From contig JAOTWP010000020.1 in the NCBI GenBank assembly GCA_029862975.1, forward strand, positions 1-42,173: a stretch of DNA of 42,173 nt. Reading direction: 5' to 3'. Every line of letters begins with the position of its first letter. Within the stretch, counting starts at the first letter, position 1. Both the position numbers and the translations under genes were made by a program. This DNA comes from Acidobacteriota bacterium. Its GTDB lineage: Bacteria > Acidobacteriota > Thermoanaerobaculia > Multivoradales > JAHEKO01. Under the pieces are notes generated by a model. That model was not told the origin of the DNA, made no database searches, and worked only from the letters and a program-made list of their open reading frames with translations. Positions 17,367-26,281 of the stretch are shown here, in pieces.

Positions 17367-18515
17367 GGCCGCGGCGCTTCCCGCCGCGACGACGGCGGCC
17401 AGGGTGCGGGCCGCGGCGTCGGCCCACGTGAACCGCGCGGCACGCGCCCGCCCGCGGGCCGCCCGCTCCGCGCGGGCGGCGCCGGCGCCGAGAAGCTCGG
17501 CGAGCGCGCGCGTCATGTCGCCGACGTCGAGGGGATCGAAATAGACCGGCACGTCGCCGCCGACCTCCGGCAGAGCCCCGCCGCCGCTGCAGGCCACCGG
17601 GGCGCCGAACGCCATCGCCTCGAGCAGCGGCAGACCGAACCCCTCGACGATCGACGGCAGGACGAACGCCTCGCAGCGGGCATAGAGCGCCGCCAGCTCC
17701 GCGTCCGGCACGTAGCCGAGGAAGTCCACCCGGTCCTCGATCCCGAGCTCGCGCGGCCGGCGGTAGCTCGCCGCCGTCTTCCAGCCCGGGCTGCCGGCCA
17801 CGACGAGCCGCAGGTCGGCCCATCGGGGCTCGGCCGCCAGGCGGGCGAACGCCTCGCACAGGCGCGGCAGGTTCTTGCGCGGCTCGACCGTGCTCACGGT
17901 CAGCAGGAAGCGCTCGCCGCCCACGCCCAGCGCCGCCAGCGCTGAGGCCGGCACCTCGCTTGCCGCCACCGGCTCGACCCGGTGCCCGAGCCCGAGCGGC
18001 GTCACCGCCACGCGCTCGCGTGCGACGCCGAAGCGCTCCGCGAGCTGGCCCCGGGTGTGCTCGCTGATCGCCACCAGCCCGTCGGCGCTCCGAATCGCGC
18101 GCGCCAGCGCGAGACCGATCACCAGCCGGTGCTTGCGGGTGTAGAGCTCGGGGTGGGTGAAGGTGAAGAGGTCCTGGATCGAGAGCACGGTCGGCACAAC
18201 GGGTCGCAGCGGCACCGCGTGGGCGGTCGAGAACCAGACCTCGCAGCCGCGGGACCGGGCCGCCGCCGCCGCCGAGAACCACTCCCAGAGCGTCTTGTAG
18301 CGTGCCCAGGCGCCCGCGGCGCGCTCGAAGCGGACCGTGGGACACCCCCGCCAACGCTGGGGGAGCTCGAAATCCGGCGCCGTCCAGACGACGAGCTCGT
18401 GGCCGCCGGCGTCGACGATCCAGGCGTCGACGAGGGCCGCGCAGTAGCGCGCGACTCCCGAGTCCAGATCCTCCGCGGAGCCCCGCATGGCCAGCGCGCT
18501 GACGCCGATCCGCAT
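17325..18515 (-). CDS. GT4-type glycosyltransferase
   Basis: 396 residues from the ATG 8 bp after the TgpA-like gene. It opens MRIGVSALAMRG and contains VVPTVLSIQDLFTFTHPELY, VAISEHTRGQL, TVSTVEPRKNLPRLCEAF, GSPGWKTAASY and SIVEGFGLPLLEAMAFGAPVA, a complete GT4 set and close in style to the three paralogues at 9903-13608. The C-terminus (after about 375) runs into the 14-bp tandem repeats, which encode GPMRQAR and the stop. Coupling to a transglutaminase-like gene is unusual, though the 8-bp gap implies co-transcription. Confidence 0.89.
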   Translation of the reverse strand: MRIGVSALAMRGSAEDLDSGVARYCAALVDAWIVDAGGHELVVWTAPDFELPQRWRGCPTVRFERAAGAWARYKTLWEWFSAAAAARSRGCEVWFSTAHAVPLRPVVPTVLSIQDLFTFTHPELYTRKHRLVIGLALARAIRSADGLVAISEHTRGQLAERFGVARERVAVTPLGLGHRVEPVAASEVPASALAALGVGGERFLLTVSTVEPRKNLPRLCEAFARLAAEPRWADLRLVVAGSPGWKTAASYRRPRELGIEDRVDFLGYVPDAELAALYARCEAFVLPSIVEGFGLPLLEAMAFGAPVACSGGGALPEVGGDVPVYFDPLDVGDMTRALAELLGAGAARAERAARGRARAARFTWADAAARTLAAVVAAGSAAAPRPGERGPMRQAR

Positions 18516-18523
18516 CCGGCCCC

Positions 18524-20644
18524 CTAGGCTGCGCGCCGGCGCAGCGCGCGGCGCAGCAGGCGGCGGGCGTGGCGCAGCTCGTCGGCCGTGAGCCGGCGGC
18601 CGTCGAAGCTCTCGCCCACGTAGAGATCGACCAGCTCGCGCGCCGGCCCGGCGGTGCGGGGAAACCGCTCGGCGAAGCGGTCGGCGACGGCGAGCGGCGG
18701 CACGGACTCGAGCTTCCTGCCGAAGTCCGGCCGCAGCCGCTCGCGCAGGCGCACGTAGGCCCGGGTGGCGTCGAACCGCCGCCGCTCCCACCAGACGAAC
18801 GCGGCGCTGGCCGCCGCCAGGGCGAGGGCCAGCGGCCACCAGGCGGCCGGCCCGGTCTCGTCCGCGGTCGCGGGCGCCGCCGCCACGGGAGTCCGGGGGG
18901 CCGCGGGCGCGGCCGGCGGCACGGGCGCGGCCTCGTCCCTCGTGAACCACGCCGCGATCGTCTGCCAGACGCCGCGCAGCGAGGCCACGACGTCGATCTG
19001 GTCGGCGAGGCCGTAGGTCAGGACGTAGCGGTCCCAGCGGAAGACGAGATAGTCGTAGAGCTGCGCTGCCAGCTGCGACAGCCCGCTCTCGCCGGCCACC
19101 GGCCGGCCATCGGGCGGCGTGGGGTCGAAGACGAGCCAGGCCCCGTCCGCCATCCGCGCCTCCACCCAGGCGTGGGCGTTGCTTTCGCGCACGATGTAGT
19201 AGCCCTCGATCGGATTGTAGTCCGCGCCCAGAAAGCCGGTGGCGAGCCGCGCCGCGATGCCCTGCGAGCGCAGCATCAGGACCATCGACGAGGCGAAGAG
19301 CTCGCAGTGGCCGCGCCGGCTGGCGAAGAGAAACGTCTCGAGCCGCTGGCCCTCGGGAGTGCCGATGAGGTCGGTGGTGTACTCGAAGGCGCTCGCCAGA
19401 TGGGCTTCCGCGCGCCGCGCCCGCTCGAGGTCGGAGCCCTCCCCCATCACCGCGCTGGCGAGCTCCGCGATCCGCGGCGAAATGTCGCCGGGGTCGGGAT
19501 CGGGCTCGGAGCGAGCGCTCACGAGCGGCGACCTCGCAACTCCCCGATCCCGGGTCAGCCCGACGCGGTAACGCACCATCCCCGAGCGGACGAAAGGCAG
19601 CTTGACGACCCCGCCGTCGTCGAGCAGCACGCCGGCGCCGGTCGCTCCGGTGACGAAGCCCTCGACCGCCGACGGGACGAGATCGAGCTCGACGCCGTCG
19701 ACCGGGACCGCCAGGCCGTCGCCGCCGAAGGGCTGCATCCACACTCCCATCCACGAGTCCACGGGACCGACGCCGAGTGGGTAGTAGCCGTCGGGCTGCA
19801 TCGAGACTAGGCGCACCTCGTGGCCGCGCAGGCGGCGCTGCCGGCGGCTCCACTCGTCGTTCGCGAAGCGATCGTAGGTCATGACCTTGAGCCGCGTCTC
19901 GTGACCCCCGGGCGGCGGAGTCTCGTAGCTCAGGCGCGCCACGACCTGGCGGCTGCCCCGCACCCGCCCGATGCCGTCGAGGCGCATGACGTCCTGGAAA
20001 CCGGCCACCTGGGTCAGCGTTCCGCGCCCGCCGCCCGGGCCCACGACGTAGGGCGAGCGCAGGCGCGGCAGGAGCGCGAAGAGCGGGATCGCCGCGACGA
20101 CGGCGAAGACGACGCCGCCGGCGACGAAGCCGGAGAGCGGCACCCGGTCGAGCCGCGGAAAGCGATGGGGATGGCGGTCGAGCATCTCGAAGCTGGCGAA
20201 ACGGGCGAGCACGAGGAGCGCGCCGGCGAGGAAGGCGAGAATGAACGGCACGACCGCGGGATGGACGCTGGTCCCGGTCGCCGCGAGGAACAGGAAGAAG
20301 ACGACGAGCAGGACGTGCCACTTGTCCTTCTCGCGGCGCATGGAGAAGAGCTTGACCGCCAACGCGAAGAGCAGCAGGTGGATGACGGGCTGGAGGATGC
20401 GGCCGCGCCACAGCGAGGTGGCGTCCACGACGAGGACCGGCAGGTAGGCGAGGGCGAGCAGGTTCATCGCCCAGTTCGGAAGCCAGCCGCCGACGTCGCG
20501 GGCGGCGCGGCGCATGAACAGCGCCGCCGCCAGCCAGAAGACGAGCAGCGCGGGCCAGCCCACCACCTCGTTGAAGGGCAGCGGCAGCGGCGCCAGCAGC
20601 GCCAGCGCGCCCAGGAGCAGCCGCTTGTCGCGGCCGAAGGTCAC
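18524..20644 (-). CDS. TgpA-like membrane transglutaminase (DUF3488/TgpA)
   Basis: 706 residues from a GTG overlapping the DUF58 stop (GTGA). The first ~195 residues contain about six membrane helices (DUF3488/TgpA N-terminal region). A periplasmic transglutaminase-like domain follows with a complete papain-like triad: Cys447 (RRGHCELFASSM), His491 (NAHAWVEA) and Asp507 (VFDPTPPDG). Another membrane helix lies near 555-575, then an Arg-rich cytoplasmic tail (DUF4129-like). TgpA proteins are periplasmic proteases or amidases of unclear substrate, usually encoded with MoxR and DUF58 proteins as here. I rejected a longer frame starting in the DUF58 gene. Confidence 0.93.
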   Translation of the reverse strand: MTFGRDKRLLLGALALLAPLPLPFNEVVGWPALLVFWLAAALFMRRAARDVGGWLPNWAMNLLALAYLPVLVVDATSLWRGRILQPVIHLLLFALAVKLFSMRREKDKWHVLLVVFFLFLAATGTSVHPAVVPFILAFLAGALLVLARFASFEMLDRHPHRFPRLDRVPLSGFVAGGVVFAVVAAIPLFALLPRLRSPYVVGPGGGRGTLTQVAGFQDVMRLDGIGRVRGSRQVVARLSYETPPPGGHETRLKVMTYDRFANDEWSRRQRRLRGHEVRLVSMQPDGYYPLGVGPVDSWMGVWMQPFGGDGLAVPVDGVELDLVPSAVEGFVTGATGAGVLLDDGGVVKLPFVRSGMVRYRVGLTRDRGVARSPLVSARSEPDPDPGDISPRIAELASAVMGEGSDLERARRAEAHLASAFEYTTDLIGTPEGQRLETFLFASRRGHCELFASSMVLMLRSQGIAARLATGFLGADYNPIEGYYIVRESNAHAWVEARMADGAWLVFDPTPPDGRPVAGESGLSQLAAQLYDYLVFRWDRYVLTYGLADQIDVVASLRGVWQTIAAWFTRDEAAPVPPAAPAAPRTPVAAAPATADETGPAAWWPLALALAAASAAFVWWERRRFDATRAYVRLRERLRPDFGRKLESVPPLAVADRFAERFPRTAGPARELVDLYVGESFDGRRLTADELRHARRLLRRALRRRAA

Positions 20645-21657
20645 CCCGCCGCTCCCGCGGTCCGCAGCGGCCGGTTCATGGCCAGCCGCAGCTCCGGCGC
20701 CTGCGACGCCGCCGGCTCGAGGGGCTCGCGGGTCCGCGGGCGCGGCGCCACGCGCGCCAGCTCGCACATGATCCGGTAGCGCTGGGTGGCCCCGGCGGCG
20801 AGCGGGATCCGCGCGTCGCGGGTCCTGAGCTCCACCTCGTAGCCCTGGCGCAGCGCCTCGTGGGCGGCCGTGGCCGCCTCGCTCACGAGGGTCTCGAAGC
20901 GCTGCAGCTCGGCCTCGCCGGAGAGCTCGCCGACCGCGTTGTCGAGCACGATCGTCAGCCGCCGCCCGCTCTCGGCCTCGCGCTCCATGAAGATGAGGTC
21001 GCCCGTGCGCGCGGTCTGCTTCCAGTGGATGCCGCGGCGCTCGTCGCCCGCCTGGTAGCGCCTGAGGTTGAACAGCTCGTGGCCGCGGCCGCGGTGCCTC
21101 GCGGCTCGGTCGCCGATCCGCGCCGCGCGCCCCGCCACGTCCGGACCCGCCGGGAAGATCTCCGGGAAGACCGTCATCGCCGCGTCCTGCCGGACCCGCA
21201 GGCCCTTGCGGAAGAAGCCGAACGGAAAGACCGAGGAGAGATGCACGAACGGCACCTCGAAGACGCCGCGGCGCTTGATCATCGCCTTGAGCTCGCCGCT
21301 CTCTTCCGCCCGCCGGCCCAGGTAGGGGACGAGCACCGGCTCGCCCTCGGCGATGCCCTCGACGACGATCAGTCGCCGGGCCGTCCAGCGATCGCGATTG
21401 CGGAGCCGCAGGCGAGCCACGAATGGCTCGTTGGCGTGAGCGTCGTCCGGCAGCTCCAGGTCGACGTCGAGCCGCGCCACGTTGCGCCGCGAGGCCAGTC
21501 CGGACAGCACGAGCACCGCCAGCAGCAGCGCCTCGACGATGTACAGGGCGTTGTTGCCGGTGTTCGCCGCGGCGACGCCGACGACGAGGGCGAGAACGAT
21601 GTAGACGAGCCCGATCCGCGTGATGCGGATGCCCTCGACGATCGTCTTCCGGGCCAC
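20641..21657 (-). CDS. DUF58 domain protein
   Basis: 338 residues. Two hydrophobic helices at about 14-30 and 38-55 anchor it, and the rest is cytoplasmic or peripheral. The DUF58 core RRYQAGDERRGIHWKQTART at 199-218 is the hallmark motif, followed by a von Willebrand A-like fold with LTIVLDNA. DUF58 proteins work with MoxR AAA+ ATPases, and the pair is thought to act as a chaperone or metal-insertion module for exported or envelope proteins. The gene follows moxR by 9 bp and overlaps the TgpA-like gene by 4 bp, so the three are one translationally coupled unit. Confidence 0.93.
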   Translation of the reverse strand: MARKTIVEGIRITRIGLVYIVLALVVGVAAANTGNNALYIVEALLLAVLVLSGLASRRNVARLDVDLELPDDAHANEPFVARLRLRNRDRWTARRLIVVEGIAEGEPVLVPYLGRRAEESGELKAMIKRRGVFEVPFVHLSSVFPFGFFRKGLRVRQDAAMTVFPEIFPAGPDVAGRAARIGDRAARHRGRGHELFNLRRYQAGDERRGIHWKQTARTGDLIFMEREAESGRRLTIVLDNAVGELSGEAELQRFETLVSEAATAAHEALRQGYEVELRTRDARIPLAAGATQRYRIMCELARVAPRPRTREPLEPAASQAPELRLAMNRPLRTAGAAG

Positions 21658-21666
21658 TCTCGGCGC

Positions 21667-22635
<969 letters not shown>

Positions 22636-22641
22636 CACGGC

Positions 22642-22647
22642 AGGTTA
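22642..22647 (-). promoter_or_regulatory. -10-like TAACCT for the moxR operon, leaderless geometry
   Basis: TAACCT, 6 nt, ATG (minus strand). No Shine-Dalgarno sits between the box and the start codon, so transcription would begin at or next to the ATG. Confidence 0.45.
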
Positions 22648-22711
22648 CGGAGAACGGCCGGCGGCGTCTAGGGAGTCGCCCGGCGAGCCCCGCCCCGCGG
22701 CCCCGTCTCGC

Positions 22712-23275
22712 CTACAGACCGTCGTACTCCCGGTAGGCGCCGCGCTCGGCTGCCGGCACGGCGGGACGGACCTCGACGTAGAAGCCGTACCCCTCCTCGT
22801 AGTCGACGTCCTCGAGCACGATCGAGAAGGGCCGCTGGTTGGCCTTCGGCAGACCCGCGGTGTCCACCCACCGCGTCCACCGCGCCAGCTCCCGCTGCTC
22901 GCCGTCGACCATGGTGATGTCCAGGGTCACACCGTCGAGCGGGCTGCGCGAGTCGTGCTGGACGATCACGTCGAGCACCGCGTCGAGCCGCCCTGGCACC
23001 ACGAGCGCCTCCTCCTCCCCGGCCGCGATCTCCTCGGAACCGGCTGGGGGCTCGCCCGTTGCTTCTTCGCCCATCTCTTCTTCGCCCTCGACACCCTCGC
23101 CGGGCGCGGCCTCCTCGACGAGCGGCGTCTCCTGGACGAAGAAGCTGTTGAGACTGGCCTTGTATTCGGCCCGCGACGCGTCGACCCTCTCGAGCGGCGT
23201 CGGGCTCGAGCAGGCGCCGAGCGACACGGCGCAGATCACGAGAAACAACAAAGAAAGCCTACCGGTTCGGGACAC
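22712..23275 (-). CDS. small acidic lipoprotein of unknown function
   Basis: 187 residues from GTG. A signal peptide with lipobox SLGAC places the lipidated Cys at about residue 22, so it is exported and membrane-anchored. Residues about 53-90 are a Glu/Gly-rich, probably disordered linker, followed by a ~95-residue globular part (VPGRLDAVLDVIVQHDSRS...), likely beta-rich. I do not recognise the family. The start codon follows GGAGGTGATCC, an exact complement of the 16S rRNA 3' tail, so translation is expected to be strong. It lies 76 bp after... upstream of moxR's opposite end: its stop is 64 bp beyond the moxR promoter region, and the GT2 gene lies on its 5' side. Confidence 0.8.
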   Translation of the reverse strand: MSRTGRLSLLFLVICAVSLGACSSPTPLERVDASRAEYKASLNSFFVQETPLVEEAAPGEGVEGEEEMGEEATGEPPAGSEEIAAGEEEALVVPGRLDAVLDVIVQHDSRSPLDGVTLDITMVDGEQRELARWTRWVDTAGLPKANQRPFSIVLEDVDYEEGYGFYVEVRPAVPAAERGAYREYDGL

Positions 23276-23286
23276 GGATCACCTCC
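23276..23286 (-). promoter_or_regulatory. extended Shine-Dalgarno of the lipoprotein gene
   Basis: GGAGGTGATCC directly before the GTG start is the full complement of the usual 16S rRNA 3' end. It contrasts with the several neighbouring genes that have no Shine-Dalgarno. Confidence 0.7.
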
Positions 23287-23309
23287 GTCTGGTCAGCGGG
23301 AACGGCGCA

Positions 23310-24005
23310 TCAGGGAAACAGATTATAGCGAACGATCGCCCAGGCGGCGGCGACGCCGTCGCGCCAGCCGATCTTCTTGCCTTCCTCGTAGGTGCGGCCG
23401 TAGTAGGAGATCGGGACCTCGAAGATCCGCAGCTTGCGCTTGGCCAGCTTCGCCGTCAGCTCGGGCTCGATGCCGAAGCGGTTGGACGAGAGCTCCAGTC
23501 CCGCGATCGCTTCGCGGCGCATCACCTTGTAGCAGGTCTCCATGTCCGAGAGGTTGAGGTCGCTCAGCAGGTTGGAGAGAAGGGTGAGGGCCCGGTTGCC
23601 CACGTAGTGCCAGAAGAAGAGCACCCGCTGCGGACCGCCGTGGAAGCGCGATCCGAAGACGACGTCGGCCTCGCCGTCCAGGATCGGGGCCAGCAGCGCC
23701 GGGTAGTCCCGCGGATGGTACTCGAGGTCGGCGTCCTGGACGAGGAGGATGTCGCCGTCGGCGCGGGCGAACCCCGAGCGCAACGCGGCGCCCTTGCCGC
23801 GGTTCTCTTCGTGGCGGATGAGCTCCATCCCGGGCGTCCGGAGCCGCTCCAGGAGCTCGGAGGTGCCGTCGGTCGAGCCGTCGTCGACGACCACGATCTG
23901 GCGTTCGAGGCCCGCCGGCAGCTCCGCCTCGCGGACCCGCCGCAGCAGCTCCTCCACGGTGCGGACCTCGTTGTAGGCGGGGATGACGATCGAGAGCCTG
24001 GGCAC
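23310..24005 (-). CDS. GT2 family glycosyltransferase (polyprenyl-P-mannose synthase-like)
   Basis: 231 residues from GTG. GT-A fold: [10 protein letters not shown] at 4-13, [10 protein letters not shown] at 39-48, and the metal-binding DAD at 91-93 ([10 protein letters not shown]), followed by [11 protein letters not shown] and [10 protein letters not shown]. The layout is that of dolichol-phosphate mannose synthase-like enzymes, which load a sugar onto a polyprenyl phosphate for later periplasmic transfer. It lacks the C-terminal membrane helices some homologues have, so it is the soluble type. The GTG lies 7 nt after a perfect TATAAT, suggesting a leaderless mRNA. Exact sugar unknown. Confidence 0.9.
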   Translation of the reverse strand: MPRLSIVIPAYNEVRTVEELLRRVREAELPAGLERQIVVVDDGSTDGTSELLERLRTPGMELIRHEENRGKGAALRSGFARADGDILLVQDADLEYHPRDYPALLAPILDGEADVVFGSRFHGGPQRVLFFWHYVGNRALTLLSNLLSDLNLSDMETCYKVMRREAIAGLELSSNRFGIEPELTAKLAKRKLRIFEVPISYYGRTYEEGKKIGWRDGVAAAWAIVRYNLFP

Positions 24006-24012
24006 GGCGCGG

Positions 24013-24018
24013 ATTATA
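24013..24018 (-). promoter_or_regulatory. consensus -10 TATAAT at leaderless distance
   Basis: TATAAT on the minus strand is followed by 7 nt (no room for a ribosome binding site) and the GTG of the GT2 gene. No clear -35 element lies 16-18 bp upstream. Confidence 0.55.
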
Positions 24019-24057
24019 CGTAGCGCCCGCCGCGCGGCCGTCTCGGGAAGCGACGCG

Positions 24058-25011
24058 TCAGGCGGCGGCGCGCCAGCGGTGGCCGAGCTCGCCGGCCAGG
24101 ACCACCTCGGGCACGAGCTCGACGGCGAAGCGCTCGCGCACCGCGCGGCGCATCTCGAGCATCAAGGCCAGGACGTCGCCGGCGCGGGCGCCGCCCTCGT
24201 TGACGATCACGTTGCCGTGCCGGGCGCTGATCCGCGCCGCCCCCCGCGCCGTGCCCTTGAGCCCGCACGCGTCGACGAGGCGCCCGGCGTAGTCCCCCGG
24301 CGGGTTCCTGAAGATCGACCCGGCGTTGGCCACGCCCGCGGGGAGGCTCTGCCAGCGCTTGCGGTTGAGCTCGTCGATCCGCGCGAGGGCGGCGGCGGCG
24401 TCTCCGCGGCGGAGCTCGAAGACGGCCTCGACGACGATCGTGCCGGTGTCCCGCAGGTTGGTCTCCCGGTAGCCCGGCTCGAGCTCGTCCGCCGTGACCC
24501 GCCGCTGCCGGCCGTCGGGATCGACGAGCGCGGCCGACGCGAGGACGTCGCGGATCTCCGTGCCGTAGCACCCGGCGTTCATGTAGACGGCGCCGCCCAC
24601 GGTCGACGGGAAGCCGGCGAGGGCCTCGAGGCCGACGAGCCCTCGCGCCGCCAGGTTGCGGGCGACTTGCGGCAGCGAGAGGGCCGCCCCCGCCGTCACC
24701 CGGGTGCCGGCGATCTCGAGGCGCCCGAAGTCGCCGCCGAGGCGCGCCACCACGCCGGGCAGCCCGTCGTCGGGGAACAGGATGTTGGAGCCCAGGCCCA
24801 GGATCAAGAAGGGGACGTCGAGCTCGCGCACCACGGCGAGCAGCCTGCCGAGGGCCGCGGCCGTCTTCACCAGCGCGAACCACTCCGCCGGGCCACCGAT
24901 CCGGAAGGTGCTGTGCCGCGCCAGGACCTCCCGCGGCCGCACCTCGAGACCCGCGATGTCCGCCAGGGCGTCGATCGGCGCGCGCGGCGCGCGCGGCGGC
25001 GTGGTCGGCAT
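24058..25011 (-). CDS. murB: UDP-N-acetylenolpyruvoylglucosamine reductase
   Basis: 317 residues, type II MurB. This cytoplasmic FAD enzyme reduces enolpyruvyl-UDP-GlcNAc to UDP-MurNAc in peptidoglycan synthesis. FAD-binding segments [18 protein letters not shown] and [19 protein letters not shown] are present. The catalytic Ser232 lies in [17 protein letters not shown] and Glu302 in LVPEVVL. The chosen ATG (MPTTPPRAP) leaves about a 20-residue tail before the conserved start; the frame is open further upstream but only into the divergent recA promoter region. It is separated from the usual mur-fts cluster. Confidence 0.95.
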   Translation of the reverse strand: MPTTPPRAPRAPIDALADIAGLEVRPREVLARHSTFRIGGPAEWFALVKTAAALGRLLAVVRELDVPFLILGLGSNILFPDDGLPGVVARLGGDFGRLEIAGTRVTAGAALSLPQVARNLAARGLVGLEALAGFPSTVGGAVYMNAGCYGTEIRDVLASAALVDPDGRQRRVTADELEPGYRETNLRDTGTIVVEAVFELRRGDAAAALARIDELNRKRWQSLPAGVANAGSIFRNPPGDYAGRLVDACGLKGTARGAARISARHGNVIVNEGGARAGDVLALMLEMRRAVRERFAVELVPEVVLAGELGHRWRAAA

Positions 25012-25103
25012 GGGAGAAAGCGCCCGGTTCTTCCGTCTGTAGGGTCGTGAGAAAGGGGCCGAGGGCGGATCGCCGCCACCCCGCCGCCGGCCGGGCCGGC
25101 GAT

Positions 25104-25132
25104 TTGACGCCTCCGGCGGGCGGCAGTAACCT
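25104..25132 (+). promoter_or_regulatory. putative recA promoter
   Basis: TTGACG (25104-25109), 17-bp spacer, TAACCT (25127-25132) in the 190-bp murB-recA divergent gap. The leader to the ATG is about 60 nt and contains AGGAG (25190-25194) 7 nt before the ATG. I see no CTGT-N8-ACAG or GAAC-N4-GTTC LexA-type operator. Confidence 0.45.
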
Positions 25133-25201
25133 GCCCCCGCGAGATTTCCGTAGTATAGCGCCCCATCCCGGCGCTCCCGCGCCGCCCACAGGAGCCATCG
25201 C

Positions 25202-26278
25202 ATGAGCACTGCGCAGAAAGACAAGCTGAAGGCGATCGACAGCGCGCTGTCCCAGATCGAGAGGCAGTTCGGCAAGGGAGCCATCATGCGGCTCGGGCAG
25301 CGGGAGGGCCTCGCGATTCCCTCGATTCCCACGGGCTCGCTGGCCATCGACGCCGCGATCGGGATCGGCGGCTTTCCGCGCGGCCGGGTGGTCGAGGTCT
25401 ACGGCCCGGAGTCGTCCGGCAAGACGACCCTCGCGCTCTCCGTGGTCGCGCAAGCGCAGCGCCTCGGCGGCGTCGCGGCCTTCATCGACGCCGAGCACGC
25501 CATCGACGCCGAATACTCGAAGAAGCTCGGGGTCGACATCGACAACCTGCTCATCTCGCAGCCCGATTTCGGCGAGCAGGCGCTCGAGATCGCCGAGATG
25601 CTCGTCCGCAGCAACTCCGTCGACGTCGTCGTGATCGACTCGGTCGCCGCCCTGGTGCCGCGCGCCGAGATCGAGGGCGAGATGGGCGACAGCCACGTCG
25701 GACTGCAGGCCCGCCTCATGTCCCAGGCCCTGCGCAAGCTGACCGCCATCGTCGCCAAGTCGAAGACATGTCTCGTCTTCATCAATCAGATCCGCGAGAA
25801 GATCGGTGTCATGTTCGGCAGCCCGGAGACCACGAGCGGCGGCCGGGCGCTCAAGTTCTACTCCTCGGTGCGCATCGACATCCGGCGGATCGGCACGCTC
25901 AAGGACGGCGACGTCGTCGTAGGCTCCCGCGCCAAGGTGAAGGTCGTCAAGAACAAGGTCGCGGCGCCGTTCCGCGTCGCCGAGTTCGACATCGACTACG
26001 GCGAGGGCATCTCGCGGCCGGGCGAGCTCGTGGACCTCGGGGTCGAGCACAAGCTGATCGGCAAGAGCGGCGCCTGGTACAACTACGGCGACGTGCGGCT
26101 GGGCCAGGGGCGGGAGAACGCCAAGCAGTTCCTGCGCGACAACCCGGACCTCGCGGACGAGCTCGACGACGCGCTGCGCGAGGCGCTGGGCCTGCCGGCG
26201 CTCCAGAGGTCCGAGCCGGCAGCCGGCCAGGCGGCCGAGACGACGGCGGCGGCCGCAGCCGGAGCCACGGAGAGCTAG
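25202..26278 (+). CDS. recA: recombinase RecA
   Basis: 358 residues. RecA forms ATP-dependent filaments on single-stranded DNA, drives strand exchange and triggers LexA cleavage. Walker [10 protein letters not shown] is at 68-76, Walker [11 protein letters not shown] at about 141-150, and the L2 region contains [30 protein letters not shown]. The C-terminal tail is Ala/Glu-rich. No intein is present. A good Shine-Dalgarno supports the start. An NhaC-type gene begins 3 bp after the stop, so read-through is likely. Confidence 0.98.
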   Translation: MSTAQKDKLKAIDSALSQIERQFGKGAIMRLGQREGLAIPSIPTGSLAIDAAIGIGGFPRGRVVEVYGPESSGKTTLALSVVAQAQRLGGVAAFIDAEHAIDAEYSKKLGVDIDNLLISQPDFGEQALEIAEMLVRSNSVDVVVIDSVAALVPRAEIEGEMGDSHVGLQARLMSQALRKLTAIVAKSKTCLVFINQIREKIGVMFGSPETTSGGRALKFYSSVRIDIRRIGTLKDGDVVVGSRAKVKVVKNKVAAPFRVAEFDIDYGEGISRPGELVDLGVEHKLIGKSGAWYNYGDVRLGQGRENAKQFLRDNPDLADELDDALREALGLPALQRSEPAAGQAAETTAAAAAGATES

Positions 26279-26281
26279 CCC

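Noticed and set aside
25012..25201. Possible LexA/SOS operator upstream of recA
   Set aside because: I looked for CTGT-N8-ACAG and GAAC-N4-GTTC type sites and found none; other phylum-specific boxes cannot be judged by eye.
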